Positions 36,222 through 44,770 of a stretch of DNA of 64,000 nt are shown in pieces; positions within the stretch are counted from its first letter, which is position 1; each line of letters starts with the position of its first letter. The notes beneath the pieces are model-generated. The model searched no databases. It saw only the letters and a program-made list of their open reading frames with translations, and was not told the origin of the DNA. This DNA is from Leeuwenhoekiella marinoflava DSM 3653 (GTDB lineage: Bacteria > Bacteroidota > Bacteroidia > Flavobacteriales > Flavobacteriaceae). The translations under genes and the position numbers were made by a program. The stretch covers positions 51,995 through 115,994 of the forward strand of contig NZ_FQUN01000018.1 in NCBI RefSeq assembly GCF_900129005.1. Reading direction: 5' to 3'.

Positions 36222-36485
36222 ATGTATTATTTGTTGATTTTGTTTTTTGTAAATCTTGCTATAGTTTTCAGCTCTTTAGTGTTTCTGTTTGTTGGAGTAT
36301 GTTTTCAATTGATGAGCATTATAAGTAAGAAAAAAGCCAGAGCGCGTATGACTCTTTTAGAGCGCAGCATTCAGCTTAATCAAAGTCAGATAAAAAAAAG
36401 AGAAATCCATCTGAATAGGTATCACTTTTTGGAATATAACTTGAGTGAAGCCTTAATCATTCAGCTTGAAATCAATATTTACTAA
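36222..36485 (+). CDS. small membrane protein of unknown function
   Basis: The ORF of 87 residues from the ATG at 36222 (a TTG at 36204 lies inside the preceding terminator T-run) begins with a long hydrophobic segment, MYYLLILFFVNLAIVFSSLV and FLFVGVCFQLM. A basic amphipathic tail follows: SKKKARARMTLLERSIQL and KKREIHLNRYHFLEYNL. It is not recognised. The tail could be a coiled coil or membrane-surface helix. Codon use is compatible with coding, but the absence of a known family and the small size leave real doubt. Confidence 0.45.
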   Translation: MYYLLILFFVNLAIVFSSLVFLFVGVCFQLMSIISKKKARARMTLLERSIQLNQSQIKKREIHLNRYHFLEYNLSEALIIQLEINIY

Positions 36486-36568
36486 AATTTTGAGGCTATA
36501 TAAATCAACATCAACATATCGCCGTATTTGTCTATATTAGACTTTAAACCATAAGTATTCAGATTTTT

Positions 36569-38350
36569 ATGAAACACCATTACTATTGGGCTTTTATTAT
36601 TTTTCTTAGTATTCAAACAATTTCGGCACAGAAAATTCAAACAATAGATTCCCTAAATGCTATTCTGGTTCAGAACAGCTCTCTAAAAACAGATTCATTA
36701 ATTATAATATTTGAAAACAACCTAAAAGATGCTCAAAAAATTGATTATAAAAAGGGTATTGGTGAAGCTTATAAAAATATAGCAACTATATATGGATATG
36801 AGGCCAATGGTGAAAAACGGGTTGAATATAATTTAAAAGCCATTCGTGTTTTTGAAGAAAACGACTTGAAACCACAGGCTGCAAACCTCTATGGGGAAAT
36901 GGGGTATGGAATGAAACGCGATAATATGGAAAAAGCCCAATATTATATGAATAAGGGGCTGAAAATAGCTGAAGCGGGAAATTATAAAGAAGTTTTAGAC
37001 CGAACGTATAATAATTATGGAGTGCTTAAAGAAATGCAAGGCCAGCTTGACAGTGCTCTTTATTTTTATAAAAAAGGACTTGCTATTGTAGAAAATCGCA
37101 ATTATACTGAGGGTTTGCCTTATAGTTACAGCAATCTTGCCGGAGTATATAGTCAGCTGGGTAATTACAAGCTGTCGCGGGAATATTTTTATAAAGCTAA
37201 ATCCATACGTGAGGAAATTAAGGATCGCAAAGGTATCGCAGAAAATTACACACAAATAGGAGAGGTGTATTTGACAGAAGGTAAACCTAAAACAGCTATT
37301 TCGTTTTTTAAAAAATCGTTACCCATAGCTCGTAATGAGGATTATAGGTTTCTAATGCAATATACATATCAACAAATTTCAGAAGCATTTAAAAGATTAA
37401 ACCAGACCGACTCCGCTTTGTATTATTTTGAACGTTATTCAGTTTTTAAAGACAGTATCAACAGTCTTGAAACTTCAAAAAAGATAGCGGCACTTGAAGT
37501 AGAATATGATACAGAACAAAAAGAAAATCAAATTTTACAACAACGGGCTGAAATAATCGAAAAGGATCTACAAGTACGCCGAAAGAATTTATACATCTAC
37601 GGCAGTTTAGGCTTTGCTTTTTTACTGGGACTTTTAGGGTATTTGGTTTACAGCCGTCAAAAATTGAAGAATGATCAATTAAAAAAAGAGAGTGAACTGC
37701 AGGTAGCTTTAGCAAAAATTGAAACGCAAAACCGTTTGGAAGAGCAGCGGCTACGTATTTCACAGGACTTACACGATAATATAGGTTCGCAACTTACTTT
37801 TATCATATCAAGCCTAGACAGCCTCAAATTTAAACTGCAAAATAAAGATCATAAGGTTACAGATAAGCTTACGGAAATTAGTCTTTTTACAGCCATGACT
37901 ATAAACGAATTGCGCGATACCATATGGGCCATGAATAAAAACGTAATAACAGCAGAAGACTTGCAAACGCGTATTTCCAATTTCATTGGGCGGGCTCAAA
38001 ATAGTAAAGACTCAATTCAATTCAATTTTGAGTATGAAAATGCCGGTATCCCAGAATTTGTATTTACTTCAGTAGAAGGTGTGACTATTTACCGCATTAT
38101 TCAAGAGGCTGTAAACAACGCAGTAAAATATGCCGGAGCCAAAAAAATAGCAATATCCCTCTTAACTGGACAAAAAAGTAGTTTTAAAGTTGAAATCACA
38201 GATGATGGGAACGGGTTTGATCTCAATAATTATGATTCAGGTTTTGGTATTTCTAACATGAAAAAACGGGCTAATGACATTAACGCGCTTTTAGAAATAA
38301 AATCAACTCAAGACAGCGGGACAAGTATCTTTCTTCAATCAAAAGTTTAA
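36569..38350 (+). CDS. TPR sensor histidine kinase (HisKA_3/LiaS-NarX type)
   Basis: The 593-residue protein has a signal peptide (IQTISAQ), about six tetratricopeptide repeats facing the periplasm (about 60-300; for example ATIYGYEANGEKRVEYNLKA and GVLKEMQGQLDSALYFYKKG), one membrane helix (343-361) and a short coiled coil. The kinase core has H402 in ISQDLHDNIGSQL, which is the HisKA_3 box, and an HATPase domain with IQEAVNNAVKYAGA (N box), DDGNGFD (G1) and GFGISNMKKRA (G2). All parts needed for autophosphorylation are present. The partner is probably the NarL-type regulator at 39305, one gene downstream. The periplasmic TPR signal is unknown. Confidence 0.93.
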   Translation: MKHHYYWAFIIFLSIQTISAQKIQTIDSLNAILVQNSSLKTDSLIIIFENNLKDAQKIDYKKGIGEAYKNIATIYGYEANGEKRVEYNLKAIRVFEENDLKPQAANLYGEMGYGMKRDNMEKAQYYMNKGLKIAEAGNYKEVLDRTYNNYGVLKEMQGQLDSALYFYKKGLAIVENRNYTEGLPYSYSNLAGVYSQLGNYKLSREYFYKAKSIREEIKDRKGIAENYTQIGEVYLTEGKPKTAISFFKKSLPIARNEDYRFLMQYTYQQISEAFKRLNQTDSALYYFERYSVFKDSINSLETSKKIAALEVEYDTEQKENQILQQRAEIIEKDLQVRRKNLYIYGSLGFAFLLGLLGYLVYSRQKLKNDQLKKESELQVALAKIETQNRLEEQRLRISQDLHDNIGSQLTFIISSLDSLKFKLQNKDHKVTDKLTEISLFTAMTINELRDTIWAMNKNVITAEDLQTRISNFIGRAQNSKDSIQFNFEYENAGIPEFVFTSVEGVTIYRIIQEAVNNAVKYAGAKKIAISLLTGQKSSFKVEITDDGNGFDLNNYDSGFGISNMKKRANDINALLEIKSTQDSGTSIFLQSKV

Positions 38351-38432
38351 TAGCATACAATTCATAATCTGGAAATATCAATTACTTTTTTCGTCAAAAA
38401 AACGTATTTTGTAAATTTAAAAGTAATTTTTC

Positions 38433-39158
38433 ATGGCTCTAAGTTCTGCGAGTATAGCAAACAATTCTAATAATGATTTTTATGCTGATCACGAAAAACT
38501 ATATGTCGCTACAGACTGCATAGTTTTTGGTTTTGATGAAGGAGATTTAAAACTGCTGATTTTTAAAAGGAGGGTAGAGCCCGATTCTGGAATTTGGTCT
38601 TTGATAGGAAGTTTTGTACAGCTGGATGAAGATGTAAATGATGCCGCACGCAGGGTTCTTAAAGAGATAACCGGTCTTGACGAAATCTTTTTAGAGCAAT
38701 CTAAAGCCTACGGTAAAACAGATCGTGATCCGGGCTACCGCTGTCTTTCTGTAGCGCATTATGCGTTAATACGTATTGATGATTATGATAAAGAATTAGT
38801 AGAAAGTCACGGGGCATATTGGTATACGTTAAAAGATTTACCAAAACTAGCTCTAGACCATGATCAGATGGTAGCAGATGCTTTAAGTAAATTAAGGCGT
38901 AAAGCCAGGCACCAGCCCATAGGTTTTGAGTTACTTCCAGAGAAATTTACCATACCCCAACTGCAGCAGCTTTATGAAGGTATATATCAGCGAGAATTAG
39001 ATCCCCGTAATTTTAGAAAAAAAGTGTTATCACTTAAGGTTTTGGTAAAACTTGATGAGAAAGATAAATCAGGTTCTAAACGAGGAGCTTTTTTATATCG
39101 CTTTGATTTCGAAAAATATCAGGAGCTTTTAGAAAGTGGTTACAATTTCGAAATTTAA
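38433..39158 (+). CDS. Nudix-domain transcriptional regulator (NrtR-like), catalytic box degraded
   Basis: The 241-residue protein has an N-terminal Nudix fold (about 20-155: YVATDCIVFGFDEGDLKLLI, SGIWSLIGSFVQLDED) and a C-terminal winged helix (about 160-225: LPEKFTIPQLQQLYEGIYQR and DPRNFRKKVLS). This is the NrtR/AraR-type layout in which a Nudix domain senses a nucleotide or sugar phosphate. The Nudix box reads ARRVLKEITGL where active enzymes have REUxEExGU: the Glu residues that bind metal are changed to Arg and Lys. So it should sense rather than hydrolyse. It lies between a histidine kinase and a response regulator, 82 bases after the kinase. Target genes are unknown. Confidence 0.85.
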   Translation: MALSSASIANNSNNDFYADHEKLYVATDCIVFGFDEGDLKLLIFKRRVEPDSGIWSLIGSFVQLDEDVNDAARRVLKEITGLDEIFLEQSKAYGKTDRDPGYRCLSVAHYALIRIDDYDKELVESHGAYWYTLKDLPKLALDHDQMVADALSKLRRKARHQPIGFELLPEKFTIPQLQQLYEGIYQRELDPRNFRKKVLSLKVLVKLDEKDKSGSKRGAFLYRFDFEKYQELLESGYNFEI

Positions 39159-39180
39159 AAGAAAAATAGGGTATTTGCCC

Positions 39181-39212
39181 TGTAGTAAGCATAAGTAGCT
39201 TATGCTACTTTA
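39181..39212 (+). terminator. weak terminator-like hairpin
   Basis: The arms agcataag (39188-39195) and cttatgct (39199-39206) have a 3-base loop but only three T after the stem. It lies between the Nudix regulator and the response regulator. Confidence 0.35.
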
Positions 39213-39304
39213 GTGCGCTCAATTTCAGTACTGTTTTTGAAATTTAGTGATTTGGGAAAGAGCTTAGAGACTTTTCCGGATTTTTTAATCTACAAACTTT
39301 AAGT

Positions 39305-39955
39305 ATGCTGGCAAAAATTGCAATTGCAGACGATAAACCATTTCTCGCTCGGGCATTGGCAGAAAAACTCTCTTTTTTTAAAGAATTCAGTTTGAAGTTT
39401 AGTGCAGTAAATGGTGCAGAGTTAATGACCTGCCTTGAAGAGGATTCAAATATCGACCTGATTTTGATGGATGTTGAAATGCCAGTTCTCAATGGTATTG
39501 AAGCAACGGCACTTGTAAAGCAAAAATTTCCGCAGATAAAAATCATTATGCTTACGGTATTTGATAATGATGAGCATATTTTTAATGCCATTAAAGCTGG
39601 TGCAGATGGTTATTTGCTAAAAGAAACCACTCCAGATGTTTTAGAGAAAGCAATTAAAGAAACCCTATCTGGTGGGGCAGCAATGAATCCATCAATCGCA
39701 ATGCGAACACTTAAATTACTTCGCAATCCAGATTCTATGCGTAACTGGAAAGCGCGTGAAGAGATTTCTTTGTCCAAGCGCGAAATTGAAGTTTTAGAGC
39801 AGTTGAGTAAAGGGTTGAGCTACACCCGTATTGCAGAGAACCTTTTTCTCTCTCCCAGTACAATACGTAAACACATAGAAAATATATATAAGAAGCTTCA
39901 GGTACATAGTAAAATTGAAGCTATAGAGAAAGCGCGTCAAAATAATATTATATAA
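39305..39955 (+). CDS. NarL/FixJ-type response regulator
   Basis: The 216-residue protein has a receiver domain (1-120). Its acidic pair is ADD near residues 8-10, the phospho-acceptor D56 is in LILMDVEMP, and the switch Lys is in LLKETTP. The C-terminal LuxR-type helix-turn-helix (about 150-212) has SLSKREIEVLEQLSKG and SPSTIRKHIENIYKKLQVHS. It is typical of partners of HisKA_3 kinases, and the TPR kinase at 36569 is the obvious partner even though a Nudix regulator gene sits between them. Phosphorylation should drive dimerisation and DNA binding. No target site is identified. Confidence 0.94.
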   Translation: MLAKIAIADDKPFLARALAEKLSFFKEFSLKFSAVNGAELMTCLEEDSNIDLILMDVEMPVLNGIEATALVKQKFPQIKIIMLTVFDNDEHIFNAIKAGADGYLLKETTPDVLEKAIKETLSGGAAMNPSIAMRTLKLLRNPDSMRNWKAREEISLSKREIEVLEQLSKGLSYTRIAENLFLSPSTIRKHIENIYKKLQVHSKIEAIEKARQNNII

Positions 39956-40037
39956 TATGCTGTTAAGTTTAGCAGCTTATCGTTTCCTTTTCAGAATTAA
40001 TAGATAAATTGAAGCAGATTCTATTATCAATTCATTT

Positions 40038-40649
40038 ATGCGTAAAATCCTTATTGTAATTCTGATTTTTATTCTCGGGTATTTTACCTATAAATATTTT
40101 GAAGCAAAAAATGAAAGCCGCAATCAATTGCTTGAAGCGACTTCGCTTATTGAAAAAGAAATAAAAAATGTAGGAAAGCTGGTTGTTACTGAAGGTTCTT
40201 TTGCGCAGGTTTTTGCCTATAAAGATTCTAAGCAAATCTTCAATCTTGTAGCAGCTAATAAAAAGGCGCTTGTGGTGATCAATGCTAAAGTCACGATTTC
40301 TTACGATTTAAGAGCTTTGGAAACAGAAGTAGATGCCGAAGCTAAAACGATTACCATAACTAAAATCCCAAAGCCTGAAATCAACATCAATCCAGATATT
40401 GAATATTATGATGTGTCTCAGGATTACTTGAATCAGTTTGAAGCTTCAGATTACAATACAATCAAAAAACGCGTAATGCGTAGCATTAGAAAAAAGGTAG
40501 AGGCTTCAGAATTGCCGGCTAATGCGCAAAATAGACTAGTTGCAGAATTGTCAAATATTTATGTCGTGACCAATACATTGGGCTGGACATTAAAATACAA
40601 CACCACGCCAATAGAAAACAGTCAAAGCTTACAGCGGATTTTAGACTAA
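40038..40649 (+). CDS. DUF4230 membrane-anchored protein
   Basis: The 203-residue protein has one N-terminal membrane helix (ILIVILIFILGYFTYKYF) and a DUF4230 domain: KLVVTEGSFAQVFAYKDSK, KKALVVINAKVTISYDLRAL, KTITITKIPKPEININPDIEYYDVSQDYLNQF and RNRLV near the end. Function is unknown. It ends inside the last codons of the convergent aromatic hydroxylase gene (9-base overlap). A ~80-base gap separates it from the response regulator, so co-transcription is possible but not shown. Confidence 0.85.
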   Translation: MRKILIVILIFILGYFTYKYFEAKNESRNQLLEATSLIEKEIKNVGKLVVTEGSFAQVFAYKDSKQIFNLVAANKKALVVINAKVTISYDLRALETEVDAEAKTITITKIPKPEININPDIEYYDVSQDYLNQFEASDYNTIKKRVMRSIRKKVEASELPANAQNRLVAELSNIYVVTNTLGWTLKYNTTPIENSQSLQRILD

Positions 40650-42392
40650 AGCAATACCATCTTCTATAAGATGTTTGATTTTAGTATTTTTTAGTTTCAG
40701 GTCTTCCAAATGTTCTTTTATTTCATTTAAAAAGCCTTCCCTATTATCTTCTTTAGCTAACTCATAAAGCTCTACGGAAAGTAGCCAGTCGTTCTCGTGT
40801 TTTTTCTTTAAAATATCGAAAACAGCCTGCGGAGAAAATAGAGTGTCTTTACCTTCCCTGTAATTACGAACTGCCAGATATAACGATTCTAATTCTTGGC
40901 GCTTTGCATTTGTTGAAGCCTTTGCCGTAGTTGATGAAATTTGATGCTGCAATAAATTGAAAGATTTAAAATCAGCGGGCCCAGCAAATGCCGATGAGAT
41001 TTTTTTGCCCACAGCTAAATGGTAGATGCCAAATTCGGGTCTAAATAGTAAACGATCGTTGTGCTTAACGGTACAGTTCTCAAAACTGATGAGAATAATT
41101 TTTCCTTTTAGATTTCGAGTGCCGGTAATTATTTTGCCACTTACGCTAATGCCACCTTCAAATTCTAGAGTTACAAGATTTCCTTCAGAAATTTTATAAG
41201 CTTGCAAATCTTTTGGACTCATATCTTCAATAGCGAGATTGATACCTTTAAGCTTGCCGAGTGCTGTGCCGTAACCGTCCTTGTGAATATTAGTACCGTG
41301 ACCTACCAGTTCTTTTTCATGATGACTTAGAGCGCTTTTACCCGTAGTCTGTACATAAGAGACTTTGTCTTTATGCAAAATCATTTCAGAAAACACACCA
41401 GAAACCTGCAAGCCGGTGCTTAGTTCAATTGTGCCCAGATTCTTACTATCAATGAGTTTTTGTAAACCTTCCGGACCACCGGTTCTCAATGCCATGGTAT
41501 TTGCAAATTCTTCTAAAACTTCGCTGAGATAGGCAAAATCTGGAGTTACATAAAGTTGAGGTTGAGGTTTAGTAATATCAAATTCCTGATGTGCCGCTTC
41601 AATAGAATAAGGGATTTTTTTTACTTTTTCAGTCATACACCATGCGCTTTCGCCTATTGATGAGAGTAAACCAGCACCATAGATCTTAGGCTTTTCAGGA
41701 GTTCCTATAAGTCCGTATTCTACCGTCCACCAGTGCAAATTGCGTATAAGCGCCATCTCGCTGGGAGTTCCCATATTATTCTGTAAATAAGCAACCAGCT
41801 CTTCAATCTCCTCGATTTCTTGTTGAGGTGTGTCTTCAGCTTCTTTTAAGATAGAAAGCTTTCTTACGGCTTCATATAACTCATAGTCTTTAGCAGATGA
41901 GATCGCTTTGCATCCTATTTCGCCAAAACGACGCAAGTATTCTGCATATTCAGGATTAGCAATAATTGGTGCGTGACCTGCACCTTCGTGAATAATATCT
42001 GGAGCGGGAGTATATTCTAAATGTTCGAGCTGTCTGATGTCTGAAGCGATAACCAAAACATTATAAGCTTGAAATTCCATAAAAGCGGCCGGAGGAATAA
42101 AGCCATCAACTGCTACTGCAGCCCAGCCAATTTCCTTCAGAATGCGATTCATTCCATACATATTGGGTATATGATCTATCGAAATTCCGGTTTGTTTCAG
42201 GCCATCTAAATACGACTTATGAGCAACCGTACTTAGATAGTTCACGTTCTTGCGCATCACATAACGCCAGACCGCTTGATTGACCGCTGTATACTCCTCA
42301 TAATTTTGAGGTTTTATAAACTGCTTTAAATGCACGGGTAGCCGCTCAATAAGTGGATTAGTTTCTATATTTTTATCTAAAACAGGGCTCAT
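40641..42392 (-). CDS. aromatic amino acid (phenylalanine) hydroxylase with C-terminal extension
   Basis: The 583-residue protein has a biopterin-dependent aromatic amino acid hydroxylase domain with iron ligands H135, H140 (IIHEGAGHAP) and E225 (LHWWTVEYGLIG), plus the YGAGLLSSIGE loop. Bacterial phenylalanine hydroxylases are usually near 260-300 residues. Here the extra ~230 residues after about 340 form a region with DLQAYKISEGNLVTLEFEGG and HNDRLLFRPEFGIYHLAVG, and a charged helical end. Related long forms occur in Flavobacteriia. The enzyme probably makes Tyr from Phe, but tetrahydropterin recycling genes are not nearby. It is divergent from the enoyl-CoA hydratase gene. Confidence 0.9.
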   Translation of the reverse strand: MSPVLDKNIETNPLIERLPVHLKQFIKPQNYEEYTAVNQAVWRYVMRKNVNYLSTVAHKSYLDGLKQTGISIDHIPNMYGMNRILKEIGWAAVAVDGFIPPAAFMEFQAYNVLVIASDIRQLEHLEYTPAPDIIHEGAGHAPIIANPEYAEYLRRFGEIGCKAISSAKDYELYEAVRKLSILKEAEDTPQQEIEEIEELVAYLQNNMGTPSEMALIRNLHWWTVEYGLIGTPEKPKIYGAGLLSSIGESAWCMTEKVKKIPYSIEAAHQEFDITKPQPQLYVTPDFAYLSEVLEEFANTMALRTGGPEGLQKLIDSKNLGTIELSTGLQVSGVFSEMILHKDKVSYVQTTGKSALSHHEKELVGHGTNIHKDGYGTALGKLKGINLAIEDMSPKDLQAYKISEGNLVTLEFEGGISVSGKIITGTRNLKGKIILISFENCTVKHNDRLLFRPEFGIYHLAVGKKISSAFAGPADFKSFNLLQHQISSTTAKASTNAKRQELESLYLAVRNYREGKDTLFSPQAVFDILKKKHENDWLLSVELYELAKEDNREGFLNEIKEHLEDLKLKNTKIKHLIEDGIALV

Positions 42393-42503
42393 AAAATCAA
42401 TTATATTTCAACTAGAAAAATAAGAATCTGTTTATAATTATCGTAATTATATCTATAAATTTGAGAAATATTTAATAATAACTTCTGTTTGTTAAAAAAT
42501 AAT

Positions 42504-43256
42504 ATGTCAAAGTCATTTGTAAAGCTTGATGTTGAAGGAGCGGTAGGTACGCTTACATTTTATACGCCAGAACATAATGCATTGCCTATAGCAATCTTAA
42601 CCGATTTGGAACAACAAATAATAAAAGCAGATGCTCATGCTGATCTTAAAGTGCTTGTGATTAAAAGTGGTGGGGATAGAACGTTTTGTGCCGGTGCAAG
42701 TTTTAAAGAGCTTATTGCTATTGAGAATGAAACTCAAGGTAAAGGTTTTTTTATGGGTTTTGCTAAAGTGATTTTGGCAATGCGCGCAAGTAGGTTACTC
42801 ACTATTGTGCGAGTGCAAGGTAAAGCTGTGGGAGGTGGAGTGGGTCTTGCTGCTGCTGCCGATTATTGTCTGGCTTCTCAATATGCAGCGATAAAACTGA
42901 GTGAGATAAGCATCGGTATAGGTCCGTTTGTGATTGGTCCGGCGGTAACTCGTAAAATTGGGGTTTCAGCATTTTCTCAAATGACTATAAATGCACAAGA
43001 GTTTTATTCAGCTGAATGGGCGAAAGAAAAAGGATTGTATGCCGAAGTTTTAAATTCAGCAGAAGACCTCGATGCAGCTGTTGATAAATTAGCTAATGAA
43101 TTAGCAACGTATAATCCCGAAGCATTGATGGAATGTAAAAAGATGTTTTGGTCAGGCAGTGAAGGTTGGAAAGAACTTTTAGAAGATCGGGCAACGACAA
43201 GTGGTAAATTGGTCTTGTCAGAATTTACAAGAAATAAACTGAAATCATATGCATAA
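42504..43256 (+). CDS. enoyl-CoA hydratase/isomerase family protein
   Basis: From the ATG at 42504 the protein has 250 residues; an upstream in-frame TTG at 42489 is less likely. Crotonase-fold features are TFCAGASFKELIAIE (first oxyanion-hole strand), VRVQGKAVGGGVGLAAAADYCL (second) and AIKLSEISIGIGPFVIGPAVTRKIG. The Glu residues that serve as acid/base in classic hydratases are not obviously both present, so hydratase, isomerase or another crotonase reaction remains open. It is divergent from the aromatic hydroxylase gene (111 bases). Aromatic breakdown is a possible theme, but no other gene of such a pathway is near. Confidence 0.85.
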   Translation: MSKSFVKLDVEGAVGTLTFYTPEHNALPIAILTDLEQQIIKADAHADLKVLVIKSGGDRTFCAGASFKELIAIENETQGKGFFMGFAKVILAMRASRLLTIVRVQGKAVGGGVGLAAAADYCLASQYAAIKLSEISIGIGPFVIGPAVTRKIGVSAFSQMTINAQEFYSAEWAKEKGLYAEVLNSAEDLDAAVDKLANELATYNPEALMECKKMFWSGSEGWKELLEDRATTSGKLVLSEFTRNKLKSYA

Positions 43257-43283
43257 AAAAGCCCTCAAATTGAGAGCTTTTCT
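43254..43283 (+). terminator. intrinsic terminator after enoyl-CoA hydratase gene
   Basis: The interrupted stem aaaagc-ctcaa / ttgag-agctttt overlaps the stop codon region. It can also serve the convergent gene at 43295. Confidence 0.55.
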
Positions 43284-43294
43284 ATTGTCTACCT

Positions 43295-43846
43295 TTAATT
43301 AGAAGCCATTTGCTTTGGTGGATATTCTTGCATAATCTCACCTACAATTTCGCTAATACGTTCTTGTTTGCGGTCAACATCGCGAGCTAAATAACCAGTA
43401 CCTTGACCTTGCCAAACCAATTCTTTTTTAGAAGCATCAATAAGGTCTATATATAAAGTTCCTTCAGTAGTTCTGGATACAGTGTTTCCAAAACCGCCGC
43501 CCCACGGTCCCCATGGCCCCCAAGGACCCCAGGCTCCCCAGCCCCAACCGTAGTTGTTGTAAACATCAACGCGTTGTTGAGCAGTAGTGAAAATACTAAC
43601 CAGCATAGAAGGGTCTTCAGATTTTACAAAACCTTTGGCGAGCATTTCGGTTTCAATCGCACGTAAAATTCGTTTTTTATCCAAATCAGAAATTTCGGCT
43701 TCATCTATACCAGGCTTAAAGAAAGCAAAGGTTTTATAGTTTGTAAAGTCTGCACTCTGATCGTAGTCAGAAGCAACACGTACTGAGCTGCACGCTGAGA
43801 AGAATGCAATAACAGCAATAAGGACTAAAGGTTTTAAATTTTTCAT
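43295..43846 (-). CDS. DUF4136 lipoprotein with Trp-Gly-Pro repeat insert
   Basis: The 183-residue protein has a signal ending VIAFFSACSSV (Cys 19). The DUF4136 domain is recognisable from SDYDQSADFTNYKTFAFF at its start and TEGTLYIDLIDASKKELVWQGQGTG later. Between its two halves is an insert rich in Trp, Gly and Pro (YGWGWGAWGPWGPWGPW). Such inserts are common in this family in Bacteroidota, but this one is a clean run of the WGP triplet. Function is unknown; it is probably an outer-membrane lipoprotein. Confidence 0.88.
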   Translation of the reverse strand: MKNLKPLVLIAVIAFFSACSSVRVASDYDQSADFTNYKTFAFFKPGIDEAEISDLDKKRILRAIETEMLAKGFVKSEDPSMLVSIFTTAQQRVDVYNNYGWGWGAWGPWGPWGPWGGGFGNTVSRTTEGTLYIDLIDASKKELVWQGQGTGYLARDVDRKQERISEIVGEIMQEYPPKQMASN

Positions 43847-43931
43847 AAGGATATTATTTAGTGTTTTTGAATAAGCCGAGATTCTAATGAATTACTAAAA
43901 TAGTCTCAACAATTATACCATAATCAGTGAT

Positions 43932-44093
43932 TTAGTCTCTGTTTTTATCAAAACCGTACGGGCAATGCCTGCAGCCACTTTTGCAACAATATCCTCTTTT
44001 CAAATGATACTGTTCTGTGAAACACCTGTAGCCTTCTGGTGTTAAATAATAATCGCCGTCTTCTAACGGTATGGGTTTTTTAAAAGAACTCAC
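43932..44093 (-). CDS. DUF5522 small Cys-rich protein
   Basis: This 53-codon gene starts at a GTG at 44093 and is too short for the usual length cut-off. The protein begins SSFKKPIPLEDGDYYLTPEG, continues YRCFTEQYHLKRGYCCKSGC and ends RHCPYGFDKNRD. The CCxSGCRHCPYG motif is the signature of DUF5522, and four Cys in a short spacing suggest a zinc or iron-sulphur site. The role is unknown. It is 85 bases from the DUF4136 gene upstream of its own end. No consensus promoter was found. Confidence 0.78.
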   Translation of the reverse strand: MSSFKKPIPLEDGDYYLTPEGYRCFTEQYHLKRGYCCKSGCRHCPYGFDKNRD

Positions 44094-44161
44094 TAAAATA
44101 AAGTTATAAAAACAATTGCTTCTCTTGCATTAAAGAATGTTTAAAATATAGGTTATGATTG

Positions 44162-44169
44162 TATATTTG
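44162..44169 (+). promoter_or_regulatory. -7 promoter box (TATATTTG)
   Basis: This is a perfect TAnnTTTG box 20 bases before the ATG of the gene at 44189. The sequence around it is also palindromic (gtatatttgatac). Confidence 0.6.
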
Positions 44170-44188
44170 ATACAATTATAAGTTACTT

Positions 44189-44512
44189 ATGGCGATTTAT
44201 ATATGCACGAAGCATTTGTTTACTAAATTTTCGGGTTGTGCGGTCTGGCCATTCATCTTTTTAAAGACTGAAACTCTAAAAAATGACAAGGTTTTTTTGA
44301 ATCACGAAAAGATTCATCTTAGGCAACAACTAGAATTGCTGATTGTGCCTTTTTATAGTTGGTATGCACTAGAATTTTGTATTCATCTCATTCGCCTGAA
44401 ATCAAAAGATAAAGCCTACCGAGCCATCAGTTTTGAACGGGAAGCTTATGCAAATGAAAACAACCTAAGCTATTTAAAGCAAAGGTCGTTTTGGGCTTTT
44501 TTAAGGTTTTAA
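44189..44512 (+). CDS. small protein with HExxH-like motif, M56-like
   Basis: The 107-residue protein has a short hydrophobic N-terminal part (TKFSGCAVWPFIFLKTE). A conserved NHEKIHLRQQLELLIVPFYSWYALE block follows; HEKIH fits the HExxH zinc motif with conserved flanks. SFEREAYANENN could supply the third ligand (Glu). Similar short proteins occur in Flavobacteriia as hypothetical proteins, resembling the catalytic helix pair of M56/BlaR-type peptidases. Whether it is a protease by itself is uncertain. It has its own promoter box. Confidence 0.7.
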   Translation: MAIYICTKHLFTKFSGCAVWPFIFLKTETLKNDKVFLNHEKIHLRQQLELLIVPFYSWYALEFCIHLIRLKSKDKAYRAISFEREAYANENNLSYLKQRSFWAFLRF

Positions 44513-44744
44513 CTTAGAATTCATTTTTAAACTATTGTTAAATCACCCTATTGTGCACCAGAAACTCATTACAATCTGCGTATATTGAATTCTTCTGCCA
44601 AAATAACATTTGCATTATAAGTAGCTTATTTATGGTATTCTATTTTATTTGATAATAAGTATTTTAGGATTGAATCTGTTGTTTTGGCTATGGTGTATGC
44701 TAGTTGATTCTAAATCATTTATTAGTGTGTTTCTATCCACGAGT

Positions 44745-44752
44745 TTACTTTT
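44745..44752 (+). promoter_or_regulatory. -7 promoter box for the 44771 operon (TACTTTTG)
   Basis: This is a perfect TAnnTTTG box 19 bases before the ATG, so the leader would be about 10 bases. Confidence 0.6.
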
Positions 44753-44770
44753 GCATTACAGAAACGTAAA

